From contig NC_068970.1 in the NCBI RefSeq assembly GCF_016808095.1, positions 36,180,630-36,244,629 on the forward strand: 64,000 nt of DNA. Direction: 5' to 3'. The first letter of the stretch is position 1; each line of letters starts with the position of its first letter. This DNA is from Vigna angularis (lineage: Eukaryota > Streptophyta > Magnoliopsida > Fabales > Fabaceae). Both the position numbers and the translations under genes were made by a program. The notes beneath the pieces were generated by a model. It was not told where the DNA came from. It made no database searches and was given only the letters and a program-made list of their open reading frames with translations. Shown here piece by piece: positions 46,916-57,292 of this stretch.

Positions 46916-47235
46916 CACTAGTCCAAAATATATTTTTCATAATGACTTTCTATATCTATTAAAATCCTCCAAATATAAAAATTGGCATGGTGGTAGTATT
47001 GTACATAAATAAAACTTCTTGATATTGGTTACACTCAGAACTATAAGAAGTAGTGTGATAGCAAAAGTGTAATAAATGATAATATTTTTATATCAATTGC
47101 ACTTAGAACAAATTGAGAAAGTTGTTTTTCTATTGATTACACTTAGAACCGCTATTGAAGTAGTGCGGTGATAGAAATGTAATACTGAAGAATTTTTTCT
47201 ATAATAGTTAGACACTATAACCAGTATAGAAGTTT
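46916..47235. mobile_element. CACTA-type terminus with ATTACACTTAGAAC repeats
   Basis: CACTAGTCCAAAATATA is a CACTA-like start. Three tandem units follow, each containing TTACACTTAGAACC-like sequence, AGTAGTG(C/T)GG/TGATAG and AAATGTAAT, as in subterminal repeats. A pyrimidine-rich stretch then begins. No opposite end was found. Confidence 0.5.
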
Positions 47236-48667
47236 TGATATTTTGTCCCAAATATACCTTCACTTTCTCTCTTATGCGCTTCTTCACCTTGCTTCAAATC
47301 TTGTTTTTTCAGAGTTATTTGCTTTCGTTATTTGTCGTTGCTGGTTGTCGTTGCCTCTTTCGCTGGTTGTCCCATTCATTGGTTGTCATTTGCTTTTGTT
47401 TTGTCTTATGTGCCTTGGTGGGTGGGTCAAACTGTTGTGGTTGCTGTCAATGTGGTTAAAGCTCTGGTATGTGGTGGATGATGTTCTCGCTATTGCTCCT
47501 CCTGTGCATAGTTGTTGTTGTGGGTTTGAAAATTGTAGTGCATGGTGTGCATTTGGCCTTTTTCCAGTAGTGGTGTGCTAGGGTGTTGCTATGGTGGTGT
47601 GTGTTTGGCCATAATTTGGAATCTTGCTACTGTACGTATTTTCATCCGAAATATATTTTTGTCTCTATTTGACTGAGAAAAATTAAGTTATTTACCAAAT
47701 CACTTTGGTTTGGCAATGAATTCAGTTGACAAAGTGATCAATTCAAAGTTCAAGAAAACTTTCTGAAGTGCTTCTGATCTCTGACCAATTAAACATTCTG
47801 AAATAGATATTTAATGGTTTGATTTCAATCTATTACGGATTCCAGTCAACTAAAAGCAACAAGAAGCTTAATTTAGAATCTTGATACTGTAGATATTTTC
47901 ATTTGAAATATATTTTTGTCTTGGCTGAGAATAATTAACACTTCTGTTGCTTTTTGCATGTTTCCATGTTACTCGCAAATATTTTTACTGAGTAGTTTGT
48001 GATGTTCTTATCACTTGTGAAGGCGTTACTGTAGTGAGACATGCATAGTAATTGTATAAATGAATCGATTCTAAATTTAGAATATGGGTGCTCTATATTT
48101 CTAGTATTTCCTCAATTCCTGTTGTGTGTAGCTTGTTGGGCATGTTCATGGGTATAGAACGGACCAAAGTAAGAATTTAACGAATGAGATAAACTTCTGG
48201 TTAAGTTCGGGATTAAATTATTAGAATTTGGCCTATGAGGCATTAAGGTTTAGAAAAAAGTGCGAAAGCAAGAGAATCATGTTTCATATCTGGGTGCTTG
48301 TTTTTGCTGTTTGTGGTGTATTAGGGATGAGCATGGTATGAGATTATGTGCCAGAGATCTCATAGTTGTGTATCCTCTATTCCAATGATTAGTTCATCCA
48401 ATATTCCAATTAGAGGGGACTAGACTGTTTCGTTGATGCTTCTCATATTTCTTTAGTTAAATTTGGCATCCTAAGATGATAAACTGTGTACCTACTATAT
48501 TGTTGATATGCTTTAGAAGTGTGGAGTATCCATTTTTTGTGTTAGAAATATATATTGTTGGAACCAGAATTTATTGGTGAAAGTGTGTGGTTTCAAGGTA
48601 TCCGAGACAGGAGAGAACTTCAGTGTTGGTCGAAGGCAACTGTTGAGTCCCAAGCTTTATATATTAG
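47236..48667. other. Unclassified non-coding sequence
   Basis: Open frames at 47235-47581 are low-complexity Leu/Val/Cys translations and are not supported. A segment with GAATCTTG(C/A)TACTGTA and TTTTCAT(C/T)(C/T)GAAATATATT is duplicated (47620-47690 and 47876-47935). The region 48100-48660 has higher complexity but matches no family I can name. Confidence 0.45.
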
Positions 48668-48689
48668 CACTAGTGTAGAAAGGGCCTTT

Positions 48690-49375
48690 AACGTCACCCT
48701 TTAGACATTCGACCCCGAATATCCCACGTAAAAAATGACCGATGGCACTTCTGTAAATAAGTTAATTTGTAGACGTTCGACCGGGCTGGTCCCTGACATC
48801 TGATGTCTCTATAAACGTATGAGCCCCTATGTCGGATGCCTAATGACCTGACAGGTAAGTGAAAAGTTGCCCTGATCCATTGCTTTAGACGTCCGGACCC
48901 CTATGTCGGACGTCTGATGTCCCTATAGACGTCCGAGCCCATATGTTGGACGCCTAATAACCTGACAGGTAAGTGAAAAGTTGCCCTGATCCATTGCTTT
49001 AGACGTTTGGGCCCCTATGTCGGACGTCTAATGTCCCTATAGACGTCCGAACCCCCATGTCGGACGCCTAATGACTTAACAAGTAGGTGAAAAGTTGCCC
49101 TATTCCATTGCCTTAGACGTCTGAGCCCCTATGTCGGACGTCTGATAGTGGCAAAGAATACCAAAAGTCATTTTTATTTCGAAGAGTAGACGTTCAGGCT
49201 CCTATGTCGGACGTCTGATGTCCCTATAGACGTCCGGACCCCACATATCGGACGTATATAGCCTCTGCCAAAATTAAATTTTAAATAGACATAGACGCCC
49301 GGGCCCCATATGTCGGACGTCTAATGTCCCTATAGGCGTCCGGTGGGAGAGGGCCCCGACGTCTAAGGTAGTTTT
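48690..49375. repeat. Subterminal GACGTCCGA palindrome array
   Basis: About a dozen alternating copies of TAGACGTCCGGGCCCCTATG and TCGGACGTCTGATGTCCCTA. The halves are mutually inverted, so each pair can fold. A 60-bp segment (CTGACAGGTAAGTGAAAAGTT and neighbours) is repeated three times at about 48848, 48962 and 49077. This is the expected position for transposase-binding sites. Confidence 0.8.
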
Positions 49376-50371
49376 TACACTTTGCGCGAACTCGGGGCAT
49401 ATTCATCATCTTCCTCCTCGCGTTTTCTCTCTCGGCTTTGTATTTTCAGGTATGTTTTTCGTCTTTTGCACGTTTAAACTTACTTTTACTCTGATTAAAT
49501 TAGTTTTAGATGGCTTATCTTCCATTTGAACTTATTAAAATGAGTTTTCGCGTTGTTTTGGTGTAGTTTTGCTAGTTTCCTTGGGCGGCGATTTCTTGCA
49601 TTTTGGGCACCTTTTTTTTGCGTTCTCCACTCCTCTAATTCCTCCACTACATTTGTAATCGGTTAAGAAGGTTAGCATTCTTGTTTAAAAGTTTTTGTCT
49701 ATGCATTTTATTGGCTTTTCGGTATGCATGTTTTTTGCATTTGGATATGCATGTTATTAACTTTCGAATATGCATGTTATTAACCGTCGAATTTGCGTGT
49801 TGTTGGGTTTTGGATTTGCATGTTCTTGGCTTTTGGAGATATACATGTTACTGACTTTTGTGTATGCATGTTATTGGCCTTTGCGTATGCATGTTATAGG
49901 TTTTTGAATATGCATGTCATAAAGTTTTGTTGTGTTGTTACGATTGGTATGTTAGATTATTATTATCTAATTGAGTGAAACATAGTTCCCGTTTGAAAAT
50001 TAACATAAACGATTAATCTTTTAATCGTTTGTGTTAAATTTTGAATTTTCCGATTAGACAGTTTGGGAGAATTATTTTTCATAATTTGCTATAACATGTA
50101 TGTTGGACTTTATGGATAAGATTGATAAAATTTCGGTTCAGTATTTGTATTGTTTTCTGGATGCATATTTGATTGTAGTCAATCTTGACTACTCTCATTT
50201 CATGTATATCAGAGACCAATGCGAAATGCTGCCGAAATCTTATAAAATTTATGATGTAGACTTCTTTGCATGTGTCTTAGCAAATTATGACAAATAATTT
50301 TTCTGAATGGTAGGGCCTAACCTTGTGAGAGTTAAAAAATTGAAACTGATGAAGTATATTATGAACATAGT

Positions 50372-50851
50372 ATGAATCGAAGCTGGATGAATGAACGTCG
50401 CATCAGTGAAGAATATCAGAAGGGTGTTTCAAAGTTCTTGCAACCACAGCATCCATGAGTTATTTTGGAATAATACAAGAAATATGGGAAAGTTGATTAT
50501 GTCAGTTTTAGAGTCCCAGTTTTCAAGTGTAAATGGATTGATATCAATTCTGGTGTCATGACAGATGACTTTGGTTTCACATTGGTGTACCTCAACAAGA
50601 TGAATTACATTGATGAACCATTTATTATGGCTAGTCAAGCAAGACAAATATTCTACGTAAATGATCCAGCAAATAAAAAATGGACAGTGGTTTTGGAAGG
50701 AAAAAACATGCACGGCTATGATGATGAAGATTCTCTTGATATATTTGAGACAACATTTGTTGCATCAAGACCCATTGAAGACAAGGACGATGACATCCAC
50801 GCAATTCGTAGTGATCACAACGAAGGGATTTTGGAGAAAACAATATCTTAA
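50372..50851 (+). pseudogene. TNP2 transposase remnant lacking its catalytic core
   Basis: It opens MNRSWMNERRISEEYQKGVS, matching the transposase-associated N-terminal domain of CACTA transposases (RSWMY..R.S.EY..GV..F). Within about 30 codons it switches to DUF4216-type sequence: SYFGIIQEIW, a frameshift, VDYVSFRVPVFKCKWIDI, FGFTLVYLNKMNYIDEPF, then ASQARQIFYVNDPANKKWTV. The catalytic TNP2 region and DUF4218, roughly 700 residues in a complete protein, are missing between these parts. I infer an internal deletion around 50445. It cannot make an active transposase. Confidence 0.75.
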
Positions 50852-50917
50852 TAAATTTTGTGATATTTTTTTTAGTGACTTTAAATGTAGTACTAACCTT
50901 GTATATATTTTCCAAGT

Positions 50918-52445
50918 ATGTCGACCTTAGGATCAGGACATCGTCGATCTGTCACACGATTGCCAGAAGTGACATCCCAACGCGTTGATGGACAAAGGAG
51001 ACATGTTGACATTGACCCCAGATCAGGTGTGCCATCAAGGCCAAATGATGATAGGTTTAGGAGTTATCTGGGTGTGGTAGCAAAACCCCATGTGTCTATC
51101 CTTCTTAATTCTTAGGAGGACGTCCCAAAGGTCGACAAAAACCTTTTATGGCAAGATATTCAGGTATGTATACTTAAAAGGAATTTGATATACTTTTTTC
51201 TATTATAGGTTTATGTAATTAACATGTTCTTTATTTTAAACAACAAAATTATGAAATTCCAAACACTACTCAGCTTAGAAAGAAAATGTTGTCCCATGTA
51301 GCGACCAAATGGAAGGATTTCAAGACAAGACTGACATGTGTATATGTCTTTGGAGACAAACAACATGAGAATCCATGGGAACACTACAATTTCACATAGG
51401 AGGAGTGGATGCAGTTTCGTGCATCTAGAAAGTCTGCTGGCTGGCAGGTTTGTCTCTTAACATCTACAGAGTCTTTAGTTAATGTAATTTATTATGATTT
51501 TACACTTATGAATATACATGGTTTCACATGCTAAAAGGTTAGCCGCCCAAGAAAGGGAAAGGCTAAATGATGCACCACACGTGTTATCATGAGGTGGTTA
51601 TGCAAAACTTGAGAAGAAGATGAGGAACACTCGAGCGGAGGCCTTAGAACTTGAGTCCCCCGACCTAGACTTGGAAGGTTGCTCGTACTAAATCTGATGG
51701 GAGAATGACATCTTCCTTAGTTGCGCTTGATCTCACAAAAATTGTAAGTTTAAACCAAAGCATTTTTTGATTGTGTATTTATCATCGCATTTTCCTTCTT
51801 ACAAAGGTTTTTTTATATGTAGGATGAGTTGGTTGAGCAGCAAACTTAGGGAACATTTGTTGGCCAAGGTAGGGATGACATTCTAACAACAACCATTGGA
51901 AAGCCCGAGCACGTAGGACGTGTACGTGGAGTTCTTGGGGCGATTGGTCTTCGTGGCTACTTTTGCCCTGCACAAAAAAACATTCAATCCATGAGTCAGG
52001 AGGCATTGAGAAAGATGGATCTTTAGTGGGAGGAAAGGCTCAACCAAAGCATGAGATCAATGGAGCAACGATTCATGGAGCAACTACAAGAACAAAAAGA
52101 AATTCAAAGAGCGTTTGAAGAGAAGTTGTATTCCATGACGCAGCCCATCATGGGGTTGCCCACTGAAGCTCCCACACCTCCTAGGGTCAGCACTAGGGGA
52201 TCATGCTCTATTGTAAAGCCTACTGGGTATAGTGGTCAGTATGAGCTATTGGTTGATGGGGATCCTCCACGCATTGTGGTTGTTAGACGAGTACTTGAGG
52301 GAGGGCAGACTGTTCATGGTGTTCCCTTAATACCCCACCACGTGCGTGTGACGATTGACGAGGTTCGGGATCCACAGGCTCAGGTGCCTGTACCCACTTC
52401 AGAAATTCATTTTGTGGGGGAGACCATAGGAACATTTATAGCCTA
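50918..52445 (+). pseudogene. Transposase_24 (Ptta/En/Spm) relic
   Basis: Fragments in several frames follow the order of this family. MSTLGSGHRRSVTRLPEVTS begins at 50918. Then come LRKKMLSHVATKWKDFKTRL and EEWMQFRASRKSAGWQ (51250-51450), GGYAKLEKKMRNTRAE (about 51595, across a frame change), and DDILTTTIGKPEHVGRVRGV (about 51870). The longest open part, 52051-52446, has a Gln/Glu-rich coiled coil, then GDPPRIVVVRRVLEGGQTVH and VTIDEV...VPVPTSEIHFVGETIG. Stops at the EEW motif and elsewhere show decay. Introns with plausible GT...AG ends separate some of the pieces. Confidence 0.75.
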
Positions 52446-52554
52446 GCTTAAAGCATTGATCATGTCACAAATTGCTACACCACAAGTATAGGAACATTAG
52501 TCTTTGTATGTTAAATTTAAAAATATTTATTGATAACTTTGAAATTTTTATGTT

Positions 52555-53705
52555 CAGTTCATACGTCCCCACAAGCAACTGATGCATCAGCCAATCTTAG
52601 ATGAAGATGATGACTTGGCTGAAGCGGAGGATGATCCTCTAGCAAAGGTCATGACAAAATTACCCAGGTTGAACAGATGACCAGTAGAAGTGTACTGGGA
52701 TAATAGAGTATTTGGCATCCTCCCATGTCCCAATATATATCACATTCAATGATGCACTGGAGATCATTGGGGGAGACAAGATGTTGAAGATTTCCATCCT
52801 TCAACTATGGTGCATGTAAGATAGTTAATTTTGTCTTCCATATTAAACTTATTTACATTCTTAGTTTCTAGAAACTTAACTTTGTTGTTTTAGGTACATG
52901 GACACAATCATTGTGGACCAAGGTCGGTATTCCATGTACGGATTTGTTGAACCTCAGACCATTCAACCTTCTGGTAACACAATTGAGAGCAAACAAAAGT
53001 ATTTGGAAACATGGATGGCTGAGTCAAACAGAGACATATACTTTGTGTCAAACATTGATAAGTATGGGTTGCTTGATGTAAAATTTCATTAAAATTTTCT
53101 TAGTTAGTTTACTAACTATTTATGAATCGTGATAGGTCTCATTGGCAGCTGATGCTCATCGTTTCCAAACAATGTAAAATTGTATGGTTTTGTTCGCTGC
53201 ACAAGAAGATGAAAAATGACTTAAGAAACATGCTTCAAGGGTAAGTGTTTTTCTTTTTATGTTTTAAATTCATTTTGACCTTCACATTTTATGATAAATA
53301 TTGTTATATTAATATTACCTTGTGTTTTCAATGTAAATAGAGTAATGGGTAAAAATCGAGGTCAGCTAGTATCTGTCCTGTATCCAAAGGTTTTAAGTCA
53401 TTTATAGTTCTAATTTATTTTACTAGTTATTGAATGATCTAAATGCTTGACTATTTAGTTTGTCATTTAAGTGTAACAAGCAGCTAGATTCATGGGAATG
53501 TGGGTACTATGTAATGTCTTGGATTAAGACCATCATTTAAGTTGTCATTACAGATGATTGGAATGAGGAAATGATGCTTAACTTATTTAGATTCTTAGTT
53601 TCTAACAACATAACTTTGTTGAAAGATAGGTACATAATGCATCTTTCTTCATTTTGCAGTGCTTCAAGAGTACATCTACTATACCAAAGGACGCAATTAA
53701 GAAAA
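52555..53705 (+). pseudogene. C48 (Ulp1-like) cysteine protease relic in a CACTA element
   Basis: Scattered exons resemble the Ulp1-type peptidase that often follows Transposase_24 in plant CACTA elements. They are: YMDTIIVDQGRYSMYGFVEP and LETWMAESNRDIYFV (52898-53070); HWQLMLIVSKQCKIVWFCSL with the catalytic His (53140-53200); QLDSWECGYYVMSWIKTII with the catalytic Cys (53477-53540); and a last piece with STSTIPKDAIKKKY (about 53660-53705). In classical Ulp1 the motif after the His contains an Asp (LDSL); here it reads CSL. Stops follow KTII and KKKY. By family such proteases cut ubiquitin-like modifiers (SUMO); this copy is broken. Confidence 0.7.
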
Positions 53706-54362
53706 AGTACTAGTTACCAATTAGTGAGATTTTCACAATCAGATGGGGTTCTTTGTCTTTGTTGTTGGATCCAACATCTGCATGTATCTGAGAACTCTGT
53801 GATATCTATAGTAGAGATGATATAGAAAATGTAAGCTGGTGAGGAATATTTACACGTCACTACATCAGTATGTTTCCTACGGTATTATTGACTTGTCATA
53901 ACAAAAGATATGGTAAATTGGGTTAACAGTTTCATCACGAATTTAATCACCTATAGGCCTAGCCAAGATACCTAAAACATTCATTTTTTTCATCAAAATC
54001 TACCCATGTTGTTATGATTTGTGAGAGGCCTAGTACAAAGTTTAATTATGTATTACTAATTTTAATGTCATGTAACCATATTATAGTGTCTTTCAAGTGT
54101 TTATAGATCATCTAAAGTAAATATTATATGTATTCATTATAGAGCTTAGAAACTACTTTGATGTTTTAATAGTAAAACCAGTATTGATTATTTTGTTCAT
54201 TGTATATATATGTAGACCGTATATGATTGAATTTTATGAAGGTATGCATATAGATGATCTGTTATTGAAAAAAACTGTTTTATATCTATTTTGGCAATAA
54301 ATGGCATAAAATTTGAAACTTTTATACCAATTCTGGAACTTATATAAAACATTGTATATTTT
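53706..54362. other. Intergenic, nothing recognised
   Basis: No terminus of the preceding CACTA element and no gene could be found here. Confidence 0.5.
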
Positions 54363-54595
54363 TGTCAACACTCAATTTCGTCCGGATAAATTAATAAAAA
54401 ATAATATAAAAATAAAAAATAAAGAATAACAATAAAATATGTTTTCAATTAGTGGTAGGTAAAAAAAGACAAAATAAATGAATAAAATAAAATAAATTTT
54501 CTTTATTTTTAGACTTTAAATTAGTCTAAAAAGAAAAAATATGATAACAAATAATAATAAAATAAAATAAACTCAATTTTCTTTGTTAGTCCAAT
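54363..54595 (+). mobile_element. Ogre-like LTR fragment (5' end)
   Basis: TGTCAACACTCAATTTCGTC at 54363 matches the start of the solo LTR at 3439, and the A+T-rich text that follows is similar in kind. It stops at 54595, where a CACTA terminus begins. The remainder of the LTR is not found in the window. Confidence 0.7.
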
Positions 54596-54596
54596 A

Positions 54597-54822
54597 CACT
54601 ACAAAAAAACATGATTTACCAATGGACAAGATCCGTCAAAAATAACCATTTTTTGTCAGTAACACACTATTTTTGACGGATTACTAACGGACAATAATTC
54701 GTCAGTAATTCCATTATTGGTAATCATTATCGTGGATATCGGCCTTTAGTAATTACCGACAGATGTATCCTTTGGTAAGTTCGTTGATAAAGTCATAACA
54801 GATTGAAATGTAATATGTATTG
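54597..54822. mobile_element. CACTA-type terminus inserted in the LTR fragment
   Basis: CACTACAAAAAAACATGATT matches the left end of the large element at 13102 over the first dozen bases. It is followed by TTACCGACAGATG...CCTTTGGTAAG, the same palindrome type as that element's TTACCGAAGG...CCTTCGGTAA. It is interrupted at 54822 by the SIRE-like insertion, and its continuation probably resumes at 56817. Confidence 0.6.
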
Positions 54823-55264
54823 TGTTGATAGGGGGAGCAATATGAGTGATAAACTCATTCCCTAATGTGTTTGTTTTTGTTGATGACAATACATTGATTA
54901 TAACAACACACATGTTTTCATGACACAACAAAAATGATACATGCTTGAAAATTGTTCATTTATATATGCTCTAATACATCTCTATCTGTTGTTCTGATAC
55001 TAAACTATGTATTTGAAAGACTTTGGAAATATTGTATATTGATAGGGGGAGCTTCTTTACCTGTTTAGTTAAATTCATTACTATCAACCTTTTTACAGTT
55101 TGATAAGGGAAAAATAGAAACAATTTGAACTAGAGATTATTGACAGGGGAGCATCGTTTCTGACATTATTGTTTAAATATGTTGATGGATCTTTGTTTGG
55201 CTCATTGTCTCTTTGCTTCAAATGTACAATGTGTACTTATACCTTTTTTGCTAATGCTCAAATG

Positions 55265-55350
55265 GGGAGAGATAGTTGACATTGTTTAATTGAATAAACA
55301 AGAGAGATAGTTGACATTGTTTAATTGAATAAACAAGAGAGATAGTTGAC
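55265..55350 (+). repeat. 36-bp tandem repeat in the internal remnant
   Basis: AGAGATAGTTGACATTGTTT plus AATTGAATAAACAAG is repeated twice, with a third partial copy, ahead of the polypurine tract. Confidence 0.85.
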
Positions 55351-55464
55351 ATATCTTTGAATATGTATCTGAATATATCTGGTTGAAAGCAATTTTTGTT
55401 TGTGCATTGTACATCATGGTTGTTTTATACATCGTGGTTGTGCATCATTAAAGAAGGGGGAGAT

Positions 55465-56811
55465 TGTTGATAGGGGGAGTAATATGAGTGCTAAACTCAT
55501 TCCCTGATGTGTTTGTTTTTTATGATGACAACACATCAACACACATGTTTTCATGACACAACAGAAATGTGTGTTTGTGATTGATACATATGTTGGTATA
55601 TAAATGTTTTGTTAAAATTTGATTGGTTTGCATACTATTGTGATCATAATTGTGTTTATATCTTCTATATGCATACTAAATGTTTTTGTATGATAAAACC
55701 ACAAGCACAAAGCAACTTTGCATGAAATAATTGATTACAGTGATATTGTAATCAATTAAGTTCATCAGATAGCTTATGTTTTAAACTGTGGCAAAACAAC
55801 ACGTTTTAACTGATTACATTAAGTGTAAAATCGATTAAAATTCATGTCTTTGCAGATATCTTTTTGAAATGTGTTGTTATGAGTTTTGAAGAAAAAATGT
55901 TTTCAAAATGCCTAAGTGTTGTGCTTAATCGATTACATTACTAATTTAATCAATTAAGTCTGTTATTATTTGAAAATTGTTTTCATGATTAGTCATATCA
56001 GTATTAACGGTCATATTTTCAAATATGTTGACTAGCATTGATTGGAAATCGATTTCATTAAATGTTCATTCAATTAGAACCGTTTGAATTGTAATTATGT
56101 TACATCTACTATTAATGTAACCGATTACATTACTAACGTAATCGATTAGTTTGCTTCTAATATGAGAAAACTATAAGTTGACGCACTGCACATTGTTCTA
56201 AAGACTTTTGATCATTTCTAACTTTCTTTTTGAATTGAGAAAAGAGATACATGTGTGTTGAGACACTCCAAGAAACAAGAAATACAAAAGTTGATAATCT
56301 TGAAGAACGGATTCTAGTTTTCACTACTGATCAACTATTGCACTATTGAGGTATAGTTTTGACTGATCAGACTTCATGTTTAGCAATCTTGGATTGTGTT
56401 GTTCCTTGTGCTTGTGGCCAAGAAGAAGAGCGAGGAGTTCTTTGGACTTTGAGAGGTGTCTCAAAGGGTGACTGTAGGAAATGATTGTTCTTGCTGCAAG
56501 ATTTTGGTTATTGACTATATTATATTAGTGAGTTAGAGAGATGTAAAAACTCATGCCTTTATAGTGCAATTGGCTTTCAATCTAAGGTTGTTTGAAAGGA
56601 CACTAAATGTAGGCATTGAGGCCGAACCAATATAAACCCTCTATTTGTATCTCTTTCCCTATCTCCTTTACTTGCATGTGCTTGATTGCTTGTATTTTAA
56701 GATAGATTAAAGATCATTCTAATTTTCCAAAAAGATTTAAAAAACAATTGTTTTTATTGATCACCAATTCACCCCTCTTGGTAAAAGAAACAAGGCAATT
56801 ATTTTCTAATA
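55465..56811 (+). repeat. 3' LTR of the SIRE-like derivative
   Basis: Begins TGTTGATAGGGGGAGTAATA directly after the polypurine tract and ends ATTTTCTAATA, where the relative at 32616 has TTTCTAACA. The terminal CA appears to have mutated to TA. Confidence 0.8.
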
Positions 56812-56816
56812 TATTG

Positions 56817-57178
56817 GTTAATTACCCTACATTTACACAATCAGACCTGCACAAAACAATATCCAAATCATAATGACACAATCAAATTTGTGATAAAAAT
56901 AGTATGCAACCTACAATGATCCAATTAGACCTCCAATAAATATTATCCAAGTACATAGTATAAGTTCAATGTTGATCTTCAAGTTTAAAAATAATATCCA
57001 ATCAAACATGTTCATCTATATTGACAAAGAAATTATATTTTTGTAAAACATGATAATCATGTAAACACCATCATAATTATAGAAGAAGCATGTTCATAAA
57101 AATAAATAGCTAATAATCTAAATGACTTATTTACATATTTATAAGACTTGAAAGAAAAATAAGCTAATAAATTATCCT
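56817..57178. other. Probable continuation of the interrupted CACTA element
   Basis: Resumes after the target duplication. The CAGACCTGCAC and AACAATATCCAA motifs resemble the 3' untranslated sequence of the large CACTA element (13440-13540). The match is loose and no coding part is seen. Confidence 0.3.
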
Positions 57179-57292
57179 TTACAAAAGTAAAATTTTTTGA
57201 AGTTGTTCTTCCTCTTCTAGTCTTCTAGTCATAGTTCTTGTCAAAGGTCCATGTGACTTCCTCTGAATGGTCCTCCATCAACAAACTATTTT
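57179..57292 (-). pseudogene. Possible gypsy polyprotein C-terminal tail
   Basis: The minus strand reads SHGPLTRTMTRRLEEEEQLQ and then ends at a TAA at 57179. GP(L/M)TR..(A/T)(R/K)RL(Q/E)E is a common C-terminal tail of plant gypsy polyproteins. Only about 32 codons are open, preceded by a stop, so this is a relic or a coincidence. Confidence 0.3.

Larger units (their letters stand above)
48668..53705 (+). mobile_element. Decayed CACTA element carrying a protease relic
   Basis: It begins CACTAGTGTAGAAAGGGC at 48668 and is followed by an array of GACGTCCG...TATGTCGGACGTC palindromic units. On the plus strand come remains of TNP2, then a Transposase_24 protein, then a C48 (Ulp1-like) protease. 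All are interrupted by stops and frameshifts. The right terminus is not visible, so the end given is that of the last recognisable exon. The layout and the CACTAGTG start differ from the 13102 element, so this is another CACTA lineage. Confidence 0.75.
54823..56811 (+). mobile_element. SIRE-like copia deletion derivative
   Basis: The unit is bracketed by the perfect 5-bp duplication tattg (54818-54822 and 56812-56816). It starts with about 125 bp of LTR 5' end (TGTTGATAGGGGGAGCAATA). It then carries about 515 bp of non-coding internal sequence, ending in a polypurine tract (AAAGAAGGGGGAGAT), followed by a 3' LTR (55465-56811). The rest of the 5' LTR, the primer-binding site and gag-pol are gone. 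The LTR matches the solo LTR at 31132. Confidence 0.82.

Noticed and set aside
47235..47581. Two overlapping hydrophobic, cysteine-rich frames that look membrane-like
   Set aside because: The frames overlap in different phases, have low-complexity composition and match no family. Chance in T-rich DNA is more likely.
48880..49350. Regularly spaced palindromic repeats resembling a CRISPR array
   Set aside because: Spacers are themselves repeated, repeat halves vary, no cas genes are present, and the context is the subterminal region of a plant CACTA element.
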